A stretch of 35,029 bases of DNA from a virus, in IMG/VR virus record IMGVR_UViG_3300009537_000084, positions 1 through 35,029 of that record. One strand, written 5' to 3'. This document shows, piece by piece, positions 12,259 to 19,611 of this stretch. Position 1 is the stretch's first letter; the number at the start of each line of letters is the position of its first letter. Made by a program: the position numbers and the translations under genes. The notes below the pieces were generated by a model. It saw nothing but the letters and a program-made list of their open reading frames with translations, did no database searches and was not told where the DNA came from.

Positions 12259-12274
12259 ACCATACATGTATGGT
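12259..12274. promoter_or_regulatory. Palindromic operator ACCATACATGTATGGT
   Basis: A perfect 16-bp palindrome. With its flank it shares GTTACCATACAT with the site at 5609-5620. The half-site CCATACA also appears in the 10-bp repeats at 12643 and 18721. It is probably bound by a dimeric phage regulator. Confidence 0.5.
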
Positions 12275-12303
12275 AACGTAAGGTGGCTGAAATGCTCAAC
12301 TTT

Positions 12304-12319
12304 GTGTCAAGCTTGACTC
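12304..12319. promoter_or_regulatory. Operator-like near-palindrome GTGTCAAGCTTGACTC
   Basis: One mismatch from a perfect palindrome, it is the partner of the site at 12486-12501. Confidence 0.45.
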
Positions 12320-12485
12320 GGGTGTCCACCCTAGGGTGCGTAGGGCCTACACGGTGTGTAAGAATATCCCTGGCGCAGATGCTCCAATGTGGCTGAAATG
12401 CGCCGAATGGCCGCTCATCCCCTGCAAGCCCCATGCCTGGCACGGCCCTCGCGTATGGCTGATATGAGCCAGACCCCCTCCCCCT

Positions 12486-12501
12486 GTGTCAAATTTGACA
12501 C
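12486..12501. promoter_or_regulatory. Operator-like palindrome GTGTCAAATTTGACAC
   Basis: A perfect 16-bp palindrome with the same arms (GTGTCAA/TTGACAC) as the near-palindrome 182 bp upstream. Such paired sites are typical of repressor-bound phage control regions. No repressor gene is recognised in the window. Confidence 0.5.
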
Positions 12502-12594
12502 GTTGGAGTCTCTTCCCGGGTCAACTTGTTGATTTTCAAAGACATTCGAACTAGAGCACTCGTAAGCCCCCGGAGTCTCAAGGAAATTTGGCTC

Positions 12595-12634
12595 GGGGGG
12601 GTCCAAGGGGGCGTAGGGGTCCAGGGGGAGGGGG
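12595..12634 (+). other. G-quadruplex motif, five G-tracts
   Basis: Tracts of 7, 5, 4, 5 and 5 G are separated by loops of 5, 4, 4 and 1 bases. Four tracts of four with loops below six satisfy the usual motif for a stable intramolecular G-quadruplex. It sits immediately before GGTCATGACC and the 10-bp repeats. Confidence 0.7.
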
Positions 12635-12642
12635 CAATGGTC

Positions 12643-12664
12643 ATGACCATACATGACCATACAT
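12643..12664. repeat. Tandem 10-bp repeats ATGACCATAC
   Basis: Two exact, adjacent 10-bp units followed by AT. The CCATACA core recurs at 5614, 12260 and 18721. The 10-bp period places binding faces on the same side of the helix. About 280 bp lie between this site and the sigma-54-type promoter, a distance that suits an enhancer-binding activator. Confidence 0.5.
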
Positions 12665-12743
12665 CAATATATACTAAACTACTTGCATCCGCCCCCCATA
12701 GTATGCTATGGTATCACTTGAGTCAACCAAGGTAGCTGTGCGA

Positions 12744-12899
12744 ATGAATACAGACCTCGAACACGACCCCCGACGTGGCGGAGCCATGAAGGAGTGGGGG
12801 AGTGAGAACGTCGATATTCGTAAGAGAGGATGGACGTGCTTTTGCCTACGGCAGCGCATTCCACCTCACGCCCGGTTTGTAGTGATACCCAGATACTAG
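12744..12899 (+). CDS. Possible small protein (51 aa), uncertain
   Basis: A frame starting MNTDLEHDPRRGGAMKEWGS reads 51 residues to 12899. It is basic and contains a CFC motif (GWTCFCLRQR). AAGG lies about 11 bases before the ATG, which is long. It follows the inverted repeat CCATAG/CTATGG (12696-12711). The evidence for translation is weak and it may be an accidental frame in the control region. Confidence 0.25.
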   Translation: MNTDLEHDPRRGGAMKEWGSENVDIRKRGWTCFCLRQRIPPHARFVVIPRY

Positions 12900-12940
12900 G
12901 GGCGGGAGCAAAGTAGTAGCACCCGACTTCTACTACCGCG

Positions 12941-12957
12941 TTGGCACGAGTTTTGCA
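12941..12957 (+). promoter_or_regulatory. Sigma-54-type promoter (-24/-12)
   Basis: TTGGCACGAGTTTTGCA matches the sigma-54 consensus at every defined position: GG at -24, GC at -12, and exactly ten bases between them. It is oriented toward the late genes, 87 bases before the first start (13044). A hairpin GTAGTAG/CTACTAC (12913-12937) lies just upstream. A sigma-54 promoter needs an enhancer-binding ATPase activator, which is not seen in the window. Confidence 0.65.
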
Positions 12958-13043
12958 GTCCCGCAGGAGTCTCACGGATTTTTGGATCGCGCGACTCCAG
13001 GGCGCTGTGATCTACATCACACTCCCAACCCAGCGGAAATATT

Positions 13044-13265
13044 GTGAGATCGCCCGTTCAGCAGTTGGAGCAAGAAATCGTTAAGTTGCAAGACCAACTA
13101 GACCATGCACGGCAGCTACTTAAGCTAGCCAGAAAGCTGGAAAATGAGCACAACGCACGAACTAAGAAGCGAAGTCCAAACCCTGCACCAGAAGGTGCGG
13201 GAAGTTCTTCTGTTGGCCTCGGAGAAGGCGGCCCCTGGAGTCCTTCCACTCCTCCCAAAGAATGA
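13044..13265 (+). CDS. Small coiled-coil protein at start of the rightward arm
   Basis: The GTG start at 13044 is preceded by GGAAA. The first 40 residues form a clear coiled coil (MRSPVQQLEQEIVKLQDQLD and on). The remaining 30 are rich in Gly, Pro and Ser. The last 122 bases overlap the next gene in a different frame. The coiled-coil part looks genuine, while the Gly/Pro tail may be a by-product of the overlap. It could be a small DNA-packaging or regulatory partner. Confidence 0.5.
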   Translation: MRSPVQQLEQEIVKLQDQLDHARQLLKLARKLENEHNARTKKRSPNPAPEGAGSSSVGLGEGGPWSPSTPPKE

Positions 13266-13770
13266 AACCGACCGAATTTCGGCCGTCCAAGCTGCTGGAA
13301 TTCGCTGGGAACTCCTTCAGGCGGGCTTCACTTACGATGAAGTCTCTGGTATTCTCTCCAAGCTAAACGCTAACAACGAAAATAAGCTGCCTTTCCCGCA
13401 AACTACCCCGGAATGGACGCATTTCGTTGAGGAGAAATACCTCGGATTCATCACACCCGAGACCCACCGCTTCACTCTAGTTCTCAAGCAGCGGGCTTAC
13501 AGTCGCCGCCTGGTGGATGTGCCGTATAACGCCCACGAACGGGCTGTTATCTCTATCGCCAAGCGTCTCCAAGCTCTTCTTTCTACCGCCGCTGAACAGA
13601 AAGAGGCAATTGTCCTCGATCTCGCTAAGTCTACTGGTGTCCAGCCCGAGATGATTTGGCGTGTCGCCACGGGCGGAACCCGTGTAACCGGCGGCATTCT
13701 TATGAAACTCGACCATCACCTCCGCGCGCTCGAAAATGAGCTAGATGGGGAGGATGCAGTCGATGGCTAA
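13144..13770 (+). CDS. Helical protein with C-terminal HTH-like segment
   Basis: The 208-residue protein begins MSTTHELRSEVQTLHQKVRE. Its C-terminus (VLDLAKSTGVQPEMIWRVAT followed by MKLDHHLRALENEL) has the pattern of an XRE-like helix-turn-helix, where LAKSTGV gives the turn and the following helix would contact DNA. The N-terminal half is helical. It precedes the terminase genes, so a packaging-site or late regulatory DNA-binding role is plausible. The start ATG at 13144 has only a weak SD and overlaps the previous frame. The HTH is inferred by eye. Confidence 0.65.
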   Translation: MSTTHELRSEVQTLHQKVREVLLLASEKAAPGVLPLLPKNETDRISAVQAAGIRWELLQAGFTYDEVSGILSKLNANNENKLPFPQTTPEWTHFVEEKYLGFITPETHRFTLVLKQRAYSRRLVDVPYNAHERAVISIAKRLQALLSTAAEQKEAIVLDLAKSTGVQPEMIWRVATGGTRVTGGILMKLDHHLRALENELDGEDAVDG

Positions 13771-14524
13771 CGAGTTCGATCGTGAGGATGAGGAAGCCGA
13801 GAAGTCTGTCGCCGCCGAGGTGGAGGCCGTTCTTCTAGAACAGCGACGCCAAGCCGTTGATAAAATGATTCAGCGTGCCGACCGAACTAAAAAGCTCACG
13901 GATAAGCTAGAGGCGGACAAGCGGCGAAAGCTACGCATTATCAAAAACCGTCAAAAGCATCAGATCCCCTTCCACGCAGATGGGGTGGACGAGGCTTGCA
14001 CGGTTTGTTGCCTAGACGCCAAGTTCCAGGAGCAACTGAAATACGCCTACATTTCCGGGATGAGCCTTAAAGAGCTAAAGAAGACCATGCCTTCTAAGGT
14101 TTTCTTGGTGGACGTGGACCGACATTCGGCGGCTTTTAAGTGGAATCTCGAGAAGATGCGGCACACTGAGACCGCGCTCACGTTGATTGTCGAAGAGGGT
14201 GTGAAAAATATCGTCTTCGGAGACACCAAAGTCGAAGTTTCGCACCTTTTGGAAGCCCTTAAGCATATCGACAAGCGCGAAGGGAAAATCATTGATCGAG
14301 TTGAGCACGACACGGTAGTGTCCGTGCAATTTCTTGGGAACACGCCTGCGCCGGGGGTTGCGCGCGGTGCCGCTTCGGAGATTAATACTTCAAAAGAGAC
14401 AAAACCTCTAATGTTGGAACCAACTTCCATCGAGGTTCTCGATGAAGCTTTGCCAAGTGATCTCAATGACGGTGCTGTTTCGGCAAACCCCGTCCGACGG
14501 GACACTGACCATAACGAAGGCTGA
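13763..14524 (+). CDS. Putative small terminase-like DNA-binding protein
   Basis: ATG at 13763 is chosen because GGAGG lies nine bases before it, whereas the ATGs at 13745 and 13754 overlap that site. The 253-residue protein has a basic coiled-coil N-terminus, a CTVCCLD segment followed by EQLKYAYISGMSLKELKKTM and VDVDRHSAAFKW, then a beta/alpha region and an acidic tail. A Cys pair followed by a helix-turn-helix of GMSLKEL type and a conserved D-x-x-R-H is a pattern seen in small-terminase-like proteins that pick the phage DNA. It lies two genes before the large terminase. The assignment is inferred. Confidence 0.6.
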   Translation: MANEFDREDEEAEKSVAAEVEAVLLEQRRQAVDKMIQRADRTKKLTDKLEADKRRKLRIIKNRQKHQIPFHADGVDEACTVCCLDAKFQEQLKYAYISGMSLKELKKTMPSKVFLVDVDRHSAAFKWNLEKMRHTETALTLIVEEGVKNIVFGDTKVEVSHLLEALKHIDKREGKIIDRVEHDTVVSVQFLGNTPAPGVARGAASEINTSKETKPLMLEPTSIEVLDEALPSDLNDGAVSANPVRRDTDHNEG

Positions 14525-14678
14525 AGCTAGAGAATTAGTCGGTAGAGTCTGTCCAGAAGGCTTTGAAGCCTGTATCGGTATTAAAGGCGCACTAAACCTT
14601 ACACGGAACGTCAACGTTCAGAAAGTAGTAGAGACATGGCCGAAACCTCCGAAACGAAGCCGGAAGCCCAGAAAATGA
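14466..14678 (+). CDS. Small basic hypothetical protein
   Basis: Read from ATG 14466, the 70-residue protein is MTVLFRQTPSDGTLTITKAE, then a short alpha/beta part (ARELVGRVCPEGFEACIGIK) and a very basic end (WPKPPKRSRKPRK). It overlaps the previous gene by 59 bases and the next by 43. The ribosome site is weak. It fills what would otherwise be a gap, and its basic tail suggests nucleic-acid binding. Confidence 0.5.
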   Translation: MTVLFRQTPSDGTLTITKAEARELVGRVCPEGFEACIGIKGALNLTRNVNVQKVVETWPKPPKRSRKPRK

Positions 14679-15142
14679 ACAAGAAGGCCGTGAAGGTCAA
14701 GGAATACGTTCGTCGTCTTTGGATTGAACATCCGGCCAATGCGGTGCAGGTCGGTAAGATCGTGGAGGATAAAGCCACCCTCCACATGTTCTCCGAGGAA
14801 ATCTACCACGCAATTTCTCACTTCGGCGGCTTCTCTTCGTTGGAGCCGATCCATCTGTTCGTGGAAACACTTTCCGCTAAGGGCACCAGAGCGCTCAAGC
14901 ACAAGAACGAATACCGAAAAGTAGTTCCTGGGAAGGAAGCTGAGCAGGTGGCTGACCTTCTCACCAAACTCCCTGGGATGGTGTCGAAGTTGTCTAAGTC
15001 TATCAACAAGTGCGTCCAGGGGCGCGTGTGCGTGGGGCTTCGGTTCCACGTTCAGGAGGACGCACCCCGCTCCGTCCAGGATGCAATCAATCTCCCACCC
15101 ACACCGCCCTCCCCCGAGCTGCCTGACTCAAATGGCACGTAA
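14636..15142 (+). CDS. Hypothetical protein of the terminase cluster
   Basis: The 168-residue protein starts MAETSETKPEAQKMNKKAVK and is largely helical (YVRRLWIEHPANAVQVGKIV), with a basic middle (ALKHKNEYRKVVPGKEAEQV) and a Pro-rich end. It lies between the putative small terminase and the large terminase and overlaps the latter by 11 bases, so it is probably part of the packaging operon. No domain is recognised. It is a second candidate for the small terminase. Confidence 0.6.
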   Translation: MAETSETKPEAQKMNKKAVKVKEYVRRLWIEHPANAVQVGKIVEDKATLHMFSEEIYHAISHFGGFSSLEPIHLFVETLSAKGTRALKHKNEYRKVVPGKEAEQVADLLTKLPGMVSKLSKSINKCVQGRVCVGLRFHVQEDAPRSVQDAINLPPTPPSPELPDSNGT

Positions 15143-16712
15143 ACTTGTTCTGACGGGCTTGGACGACTGGTATCGTCGTCTAAAGCCCCACCAACTTGCA
15201 CTCTACCACGGGATTCCCCTGGAATTCGCGGAGAAGCTGCACGCTTCGGGGGCACGTGAAATTCCGGTTTGGTGGCCCGTTTACCAAAACATCTTCTCGA
15301 TCGGTGGAAAGGGCTCCGGTAAGACCTTCGCAGGTGCTTATACAATCGCGCGCCTTGCCATGAATACACCTGGCGGGCAGGGCATGGTTGTGCGGAAGCG
15401 CCACGAGCAGCTACGAAATACCTTCCTTGCGGAATTTTACAACGTCCTAGACCTGATCTCCGACAACAACAAGGATGCTCTAGTCATTAAGGAGGGCGAG
15501 AAGGACGGCGCTGTTGAGGTTACGCTCCGGACGATTGATCCTCAAAAGACCTGTAAACTGATCTTCCGAATCGAGCCCGAGGGCGACGACCGGACGGTTG
15601 CAGACTCGTTTAAGTCCTACAACTTGAATTTCTTCCTGATTGAAGAGGCTTCGCAGCTACGCGCGATTACCTTCCAGGAACTTAACGACCGTCTTCGCGA
15701 CCCCAAGAATCCGGTCCGCCGGGGCTTCGTGCTCTCCAACCCGACAACCAAATCTCATTGGTTGAGCCAGATGGCGTCCAAGTTTGAGCAGCAGGCACTC
15801 GCCTACAACCCCCGGATGTCCGACGATCCCACCCACAATGTTCGCCCTGAGGCGTTGGTTATCCGGTCTAAGATGACGGACCTCTCCGACGTTCTCCCCG
15901 CCGATTACATTGAGAGCGTCAAACGCCAATATGCCAACGACCCAGTGAAGTATGACATGTTCATTAACGGGTTGGATGGCATTGACGTGGAAGGGAAGCC
16001 GGTGTTCTCCGGTCACTTCGTTCGTGACCGACACGTGGATAGGTCCCTGCGTTTCAACCCGGAGCGTCCATTGATTCGTGGGTGGGACTTCGGCTACCAG
16101 AACCCCGCCTGCGTGTTTCTCCAGACAGACGATCAGGGTGGCTGTAATGTTCTAGCGGAATTTCGTGCTAACGAAGTCTACATTGAAGAGTTCGTTGATG
16201 CTGTGAAGGCATTCACCGTTCGGCATATGCCGCTAGCTGGGCAGGGTTCCCGTCAGATTTTCGACTATGGGGACCACGCTGGAACCCAGCAAACAGATAA
16301 AGAGCACACAACGATCCAGCGGGCGCAGATGCGCGGGGTCCATATCGTGACGCGCCCAAATACGCAGATTGAACGAGGACTTGACGTGATCCGGAAGCTC
16401 ATGGCGGAATCCCGAAAAGTTCCTTCTCTACAAGTGGATCATACTTCTGGTATGATCTTGGAGCGCCCCCGCTTCCGAATTCACCCTCGGTGTGAAGAGC
16501 TGATTGACGCCATTGCTTACGGCTACCACTACCAGCTTTACAAATCCGGGCAACTTGGAAACCTCCCCAAGAAAGATAACAAATACGACCATATCGTGGA
16601 TGCCCTCCGTTACGCGGTGATTAACACATTTGGTCTTGCTGATGATGCCGTTTCCGGGAACGTCAAACCCGTCAAGGCAAAGCGCGGCAAAACGATGTAT
16701 AAGGAATGGTAA
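15132..16712 (+). CDS. terL: Terminase large subunit (ATPase-nuclease)
   Basis: From ATG 15132 the protein is 526 residues long. The ATPase has Walker A GGKGSGKT (58-65), Walker B FFLIEEA (167-173) and a coupling motif in SNPTT (around 202-206). The nuclease half begins at RGWDFG (D319) and continues with FDYGDHAG (D378) and a C-terminal HIVDALRYA, giving the three-Asp RNase H-type metal site. This is the packaging motor that cuts the concatemer and pumps DNA through the portal, the next gene. An in-frame start at 15081 would overlap the upstream gene more and has no ribosome site. Confidence 0.95.
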   Translation: MARKLVLTGLDDWYRRLKPHQLALYHGIPLEFAEKLHASGAREIPVWWPVYQNIFSIGGKGSGKTFAGAYTIARLAMNTPGGQGMVVRKRHEQLRNTFLAEFYNVLDLISDNNKDALVIKEGEKDGAVEVTLRTIDPQKTCKLIFRIEPEGDDRTVADSFKSYNLNFFLIEEASQLRAITFQELNDRLRDPKNPVRRGFVLSNPTTKSHWLSQMASKFEQQALAYNPRMSDDPTHNVRPEALVIRSKMTDLSDVLPADYIESVKRQYANDPVKYDMFINGLDGIDVEGKPVFSGHFVRDRHVDRSLRFNPERPLIRGWDFGYQNPACVFLQTDDQGGCNVLAEFRANEVYIEEFVDAVKAFTVRHMPLAGQGSRQIFDYGDHAGTQQTDKEHTTIQRAQMRGVHIVTRPNTQIERGLDVIRKLMAESRKVPSLQVDHTSGMILERPRFRIHPRCEELIDAIAYGYHYQLYKSGQLGNLPKKDNKYDHIVDALRYAVINTFGLADDAVSGNVKPVKAKRGKTMYKEW

Positions 16713-16720
16713 CCTAGGCC

Positions 16721-18445
16721 ATGTCTAAAATCTTCCAAAACTCCTCTCTTCAACCCGGGTTCTCTCTACAGCCTGGGCTAATTGACCCGATTAACTATGC
16801 TGACTCCCCGGAGATTGTGGACCGGGTGAAGATGCTATTTAAGAAGAAGGAGCAGATTGAGACTCAACGTGAGTCCCTGGAACGCGATTGGATCGACTAC
16901 TACAAGATTTGGGCCCAGGAGAAGAACGGCGCGGAGACCATGCCATATGATGGCATGAATGAGATTTATCTCCCCGACACCTACATCCTGACAGAGACAG
17001 AGGTGGACCACCTTAAGCAGTCCATCTTCCCGTTCTCTAACAACATTGCCGTCCGTCCGTGGGCGTCCAACCCGGTCGCCCCGTTCCTGGTGTTCCCGCT
17101 TCTGGAGCTTCTCCAATACGACATTAACCAGGCGAACATCAAGTCCAACATCGACGTGGTGTTGCGTAACTCCATCATCTATGGGTGGTCTGCTGTCAAA
17201 GTTGTTTGGCAGGTGGAGACTCTCACGGACTATGCGCGGCAAGTCGTGCAAGACCCACTTTCCACGGAATCTCAAGTGGGTTATGCCGCGCGCGAAGTCA
17301 TTAAATTTGAAGGCCCGACATTCCACCCGGTTGACCCGTTTGCTCTCTACTTCCACCCCTACCGTGAAACAGACCCTTCGCGCAGCACTTGGGCCCACGA
17401 GAACATGACAGTGGGTTGGGACTTCCTTCTCTCCATGCAGGCCGAGGGTGTCTACATGGGAATCGAGCGCCTTCTTGAGAAGAAGAGTCGCTCTAACACG
17501 CAGCGCACGGACCAGAACATCGAGCGTCGGACTGAGCGTAATGGAGTTACAGAGGATCAGGTCTCTGACGAGCAGGACACTTTCAAGCTAACTGAGATTT
17601 GGACGAAGTTTGATCTCTACGGTGACGGGCGTCTGATCCCCACAAAGATTACTTACTCCGGGGACGACGTTCTGGAAGTCCGACAAAACCCGCACAACGA
17701 TCAAGATCACCCCTACCTAATGCACCGGGATGCCAAGGTTGTGGAGTCCATCTACGGGCGCTCTCGTATCAAGTCTGTCAAGGGGCTTCAATACACCAAC
17801 AACGCGGTAATCAACCAGGGCCTCGACTCCAACGCTTTCGCGTCCAACAACATGATTGTGGTGGACACGTCTAGGCTCAAGGGGCGCGTGGAAGATATCG
17901 AGATTTCCCCCCTAATGGTGTTTCAGATGACCGGGGACGCCTCTGACAAAGCGATTCGTTTCGTCGCCCCGCCGAATACAATTCAGCAGAACGTTCTTCT
18001 TTCTGAGAATATTTCCACGCGGATGCGAGATGCCTTCCGCATCCCCGCCGGTATTCAAGGTAAAACCGAGAACACAACGGCGACCGAGGTGGCGACCACT
18101 ACTCAAGCAGGTTTGGTGGGAATTTCTGGTGTAGCCACGAACTTTGAGACTGATCTAATGTCGAAGTGGCTCTCCAAAGCCTATAAGCGGGAACAGCAGT
18201 TCCGAGGCATCGACTCGCCCCCGCGCGCGGGGATGCCCACCATTCCTGCCGAGGCTCTGGTCCCCGACTATATGTTCCAATTCCTTTCGGGCGATGCTGC
18301 CGCTCAATACCTCCGAAGTGTCCAGGAAGCAATGCTGCAAGCGCAGGCCGGGACCGAAGGTGCCCCGTTCGGGGGAGACCACGAAAACGGCACTCCACAG
18401 AATAACGCGCCCACGCCCGATGACGGCGGCGCAGAAAGCGTGTAA
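16721..18445 (+). CDS. Portal protein
   Basis: The 574-residue protein follows the terminase by eight bases. It shows features of podovirus portals: an N-terminal helical region (QRESLERDWIDYYKIW), a beta-rich wing domain with ITYSGDDVLEVRQNPHNDQD, a segment near YGRSRIKSVKGLQYTNNAVI, and an acidic, Gln/Gly-rich C-terminus. Position between the terminase and the scaffold is the usual portal slot. It forms the dodecameric ring through which DNA is packaged and ejected. The ribosome site is weak (AGG only), which may reflect coupling to the terminase. Confidence 0.85.
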   Translation: MSKIFQNSSLQPGFSLQPGLIDPINYADSPEIVDRVKMLFKKKEQIETQRESLERDWIDYYKIWAQEKNGAETMPYDGMNEIYLPDTYILTETEVDHLKQSIFPFSNNIAVRPWASNPVAPFLVFPLLELLQYDINQANIKSNIDVVLRNSIIYGWSAVKVVWQVETLTDYARQVVQDPLSTESQVGYAAREVIKFEGPTFHPVDPFALYFHPYRETDPSRSTWAHENMTVGWDFLLSMQAEGVYMGIERLLEKKSRSNTQRTDQNIERRTERNGVTEDQVSDEQDTFKLTEIWTKFDLYGDGRLIPTKITYSGDDVLEVRQNPHNDQDHPYLMHRDAKVVESIYGRSRIKSVKGLQYTNNAVINQGLDSNAFASNNMIVVDTSRLKGRVEDIEISPLMVFQMTGDASDKAIRFVAPPNTIQQNVLLSENISTRMRDAFRIPAGIQGKTENTTATEVATTTQAGLVGISGVATNFETDLMSKWLSKAYKREQQFRGIDSPPRAGMPTIPAEALVPDYMFQFLSGDAAAQYLRSVQEAMLQAQAGTEGAPFGGDHENGTPQNNAPTPDDGGAESV

Positions 18446-18693
18446 TGATCCCACCTCCCAAGAAGACTGCTGAACAGCTCCAGCGTGAGCGCGAAATCCT
18501 CCGAGACGGTTTCAAGTCTCCGTTTTGGGCAATCTTGAAAGATCGCCTCCAACGCGAGATGAATGACCGCTACCGGACCGTAATGTCTGTGGACACCATC
18601 GAGCACCTCAAGCGAACCCAAGGTGAGATTCTTGGGCTAGAGTATGTTCTAAATCAAGAGGTTGAGATCGCTCGCTGGAATTCGGGAGGCTAA
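18445..18693 (+). CDS. Small hypothetical protein between portal and scaffold
   Basis: The 82-residue protein MIPPPKKTAEQLQREREILR is helical and strongly charged, with a middle part (LKDRLQREMNDRYRTVMSVD) and an end that resembles DNA- or protein-binding helices (EHLKRTQGEILGLEYVLNQE). It overlaps the portal stop by one base (TAATG). Small proteins of this kind often sit between the portal and scaffold genes in podoviruses. Confidence 0.65.
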   Translation: MIPPPKKTAEQLQREREILRDGFKSPFWAILKDRLQREMNDRYRTVMSVDTIEHLKRTQGEILGLEYVLNQEVEIARWNSGG

Positions 18694-18716
18694 CTCCCCT
18701 CAGCAAAAGATTTCTC

Positions 18717-18745
18717 TTGCACCATACACCACCATACACTACAAT
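18717..18745 (+). promoter_or_regulatory. Sigma-70-like promoter over 10-bp repeats
   Basis: TTGCAC (18717-18722) and TACAAT (18740-18745) are spaced exactly 17 bases apart. The -10 matches the consensus in five of six positions and the -35 in three. Three tandem 10-bp units (ACCATACACC, ACCATACACT, ACAATACACT; 18721-18750) cover the spacer and the -10, so a protein bound there would affect transcription directly. It lies about 100 bases before the scaffold gene and could give extra capsid transcripts. Confidence 0.5.
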
Positions 18746-18750
18746 ACACT
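18721..18750. repeat. Three tandem 10-bp repeats ACCATACACT
   Basis: Three contiguous units with at most three differences between them, sharing the CCATACA core with sites at 5614, 12260 and 12648. A one-turn period suits cooperative binding by a protein or activator. Confidence 0.55.
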
Positions 18751-18843
18751 CTAGGTTCCCCGCCGACCGTCAACAGCGGGTGTCGTCGCTGACATTAACT
18801 TCGCGCTACCGCCTGAAAGCCCGGGCGTAAAAGAAAGGTAAAA

Positions 18844-19581
18844 ATGAGCGAGAACGTAAACGGAAACGGTGTTGATACAGAGGAAGTTCTCACAGAGACT
18901 TCCGAGACAGAGGCAACGGAAACTGCCCTTGTCGAAGACACCGAAGTTGATAACACACCTGAAACAGTCCCGTATTCGCGCCTGTCAGAAGTCGTCGCAC
19001 AGCGTCAGGCCGAGCGGGAGGCACGGGAACGCGCAGAGAATGAGCTTTATCAGCTTCGCCAGACACTAGCGGCGCAGCAGGCTCAACTCCAGCAGGCCCA
19101 GCCTCAGCAACCCCGGCAACCGCAACCTTGGGAATCCTACCAAGACCCCAATACCCGGGCGCTGGCGCAGCTAATGTATCAGGTAAATCAACAGTCCACT
19201 AGGGGTCTATCTGAGAAGCTAGATCGCTTTGAAACAGTGGTCGAAACAATCGAATCCCAGAACTTCTGGAGCCGATTCCCGACTGTTCCCGCCGAACTCC
19301 AAGCCAAGACAGAGCAGCTTTACACCCAGGCCCGACACATGGGCATCACTCGGGACACCGCTCTCACCTACGCCTACGGAGAACTGCAACGCGCTCAGCT
19401 TAATCAGCAGGTAAATCAGGCTGCCGCGTCTGCACAGCAGCAAGCGCAAGTTAACAAGACAGCAAGGGCCGCAGTGGTGCCTCAGCAGGCACCAATGACA
19501 CGCCCCGCCACCCAACCGATCAAGTCGTCCTCAGACTACCTACGTCAAATTGAGGCCGACGAAAACAAACGACGGCGCTAA
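18844..19581 (+). CDS. Scaffold protein
   Basis: The 245-residue protein has an acidic, Thr/Glu-rich N-terminus, a long coiled coil (EVVAQRQAEREARERAENEL and on), very Gln-rich stretches and a basic C-terminal end (EADENKRRR). This composition, low in aromatic residues, and the position directly before the major capsid gene are typical of scaffolding proteins, which direct procapsid assembly and then leave. The basic end is likely the part that binds the capsid protein. GAAAGG lies five bases before the ATG. Confidence 0.8.
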   Translation: MSENVNGNGVDTEEVLTETSETEATETALVEDTEVDNTPETVPYSRLSEVVAQRQAEREARERAENELYQLRQTLAAQQAQLQQAQPQQPRQPQPWESYQDPNTRALAQLMYQVNQQSTRGLSEKLDRFETVVETIESQNFWSRFPTVPAELQAKTEQLYTQARHMGITRDTALTYAYGELQRAQLNQQVNQAAASAQQQAQVNKTARAAVVPQQAPMTRPATQPIKSSSDYLRQIEADENKRRR

Positions 19582-19611
19582 GGAAAGCGCGCGTCGATGA
19601 GGTAACCAGAC

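Larger units (their letters stand above)
11574..13043. other. 1.47-kb non-coding control region between the two arms
   Basis: No convincing gene occupies this region; only a weak 51-codon frame (12744-12899) is possible. It carries direct repeats (11938-11976), three 28-base repeats (11981, 12040, 12107), several palindromes, repeated GTGGCTGAAATGC boxes (12283, 12389), a G-quadruplex motif (12595-12634), 10-bp repeats (12643-12664) and a sigma-54-type promoter (12941-12957). Position and content fit a divergent promoter region and possibly a replication origin. Confidence 0.65.

Noticed and set aside
12437-12453. A third sigma-54-like match in the control region (CTGGCACG with TCGC).
   Set aside because: The -12 element has a mismatch and no gene follows closely, so only the site at 12941 was kept.
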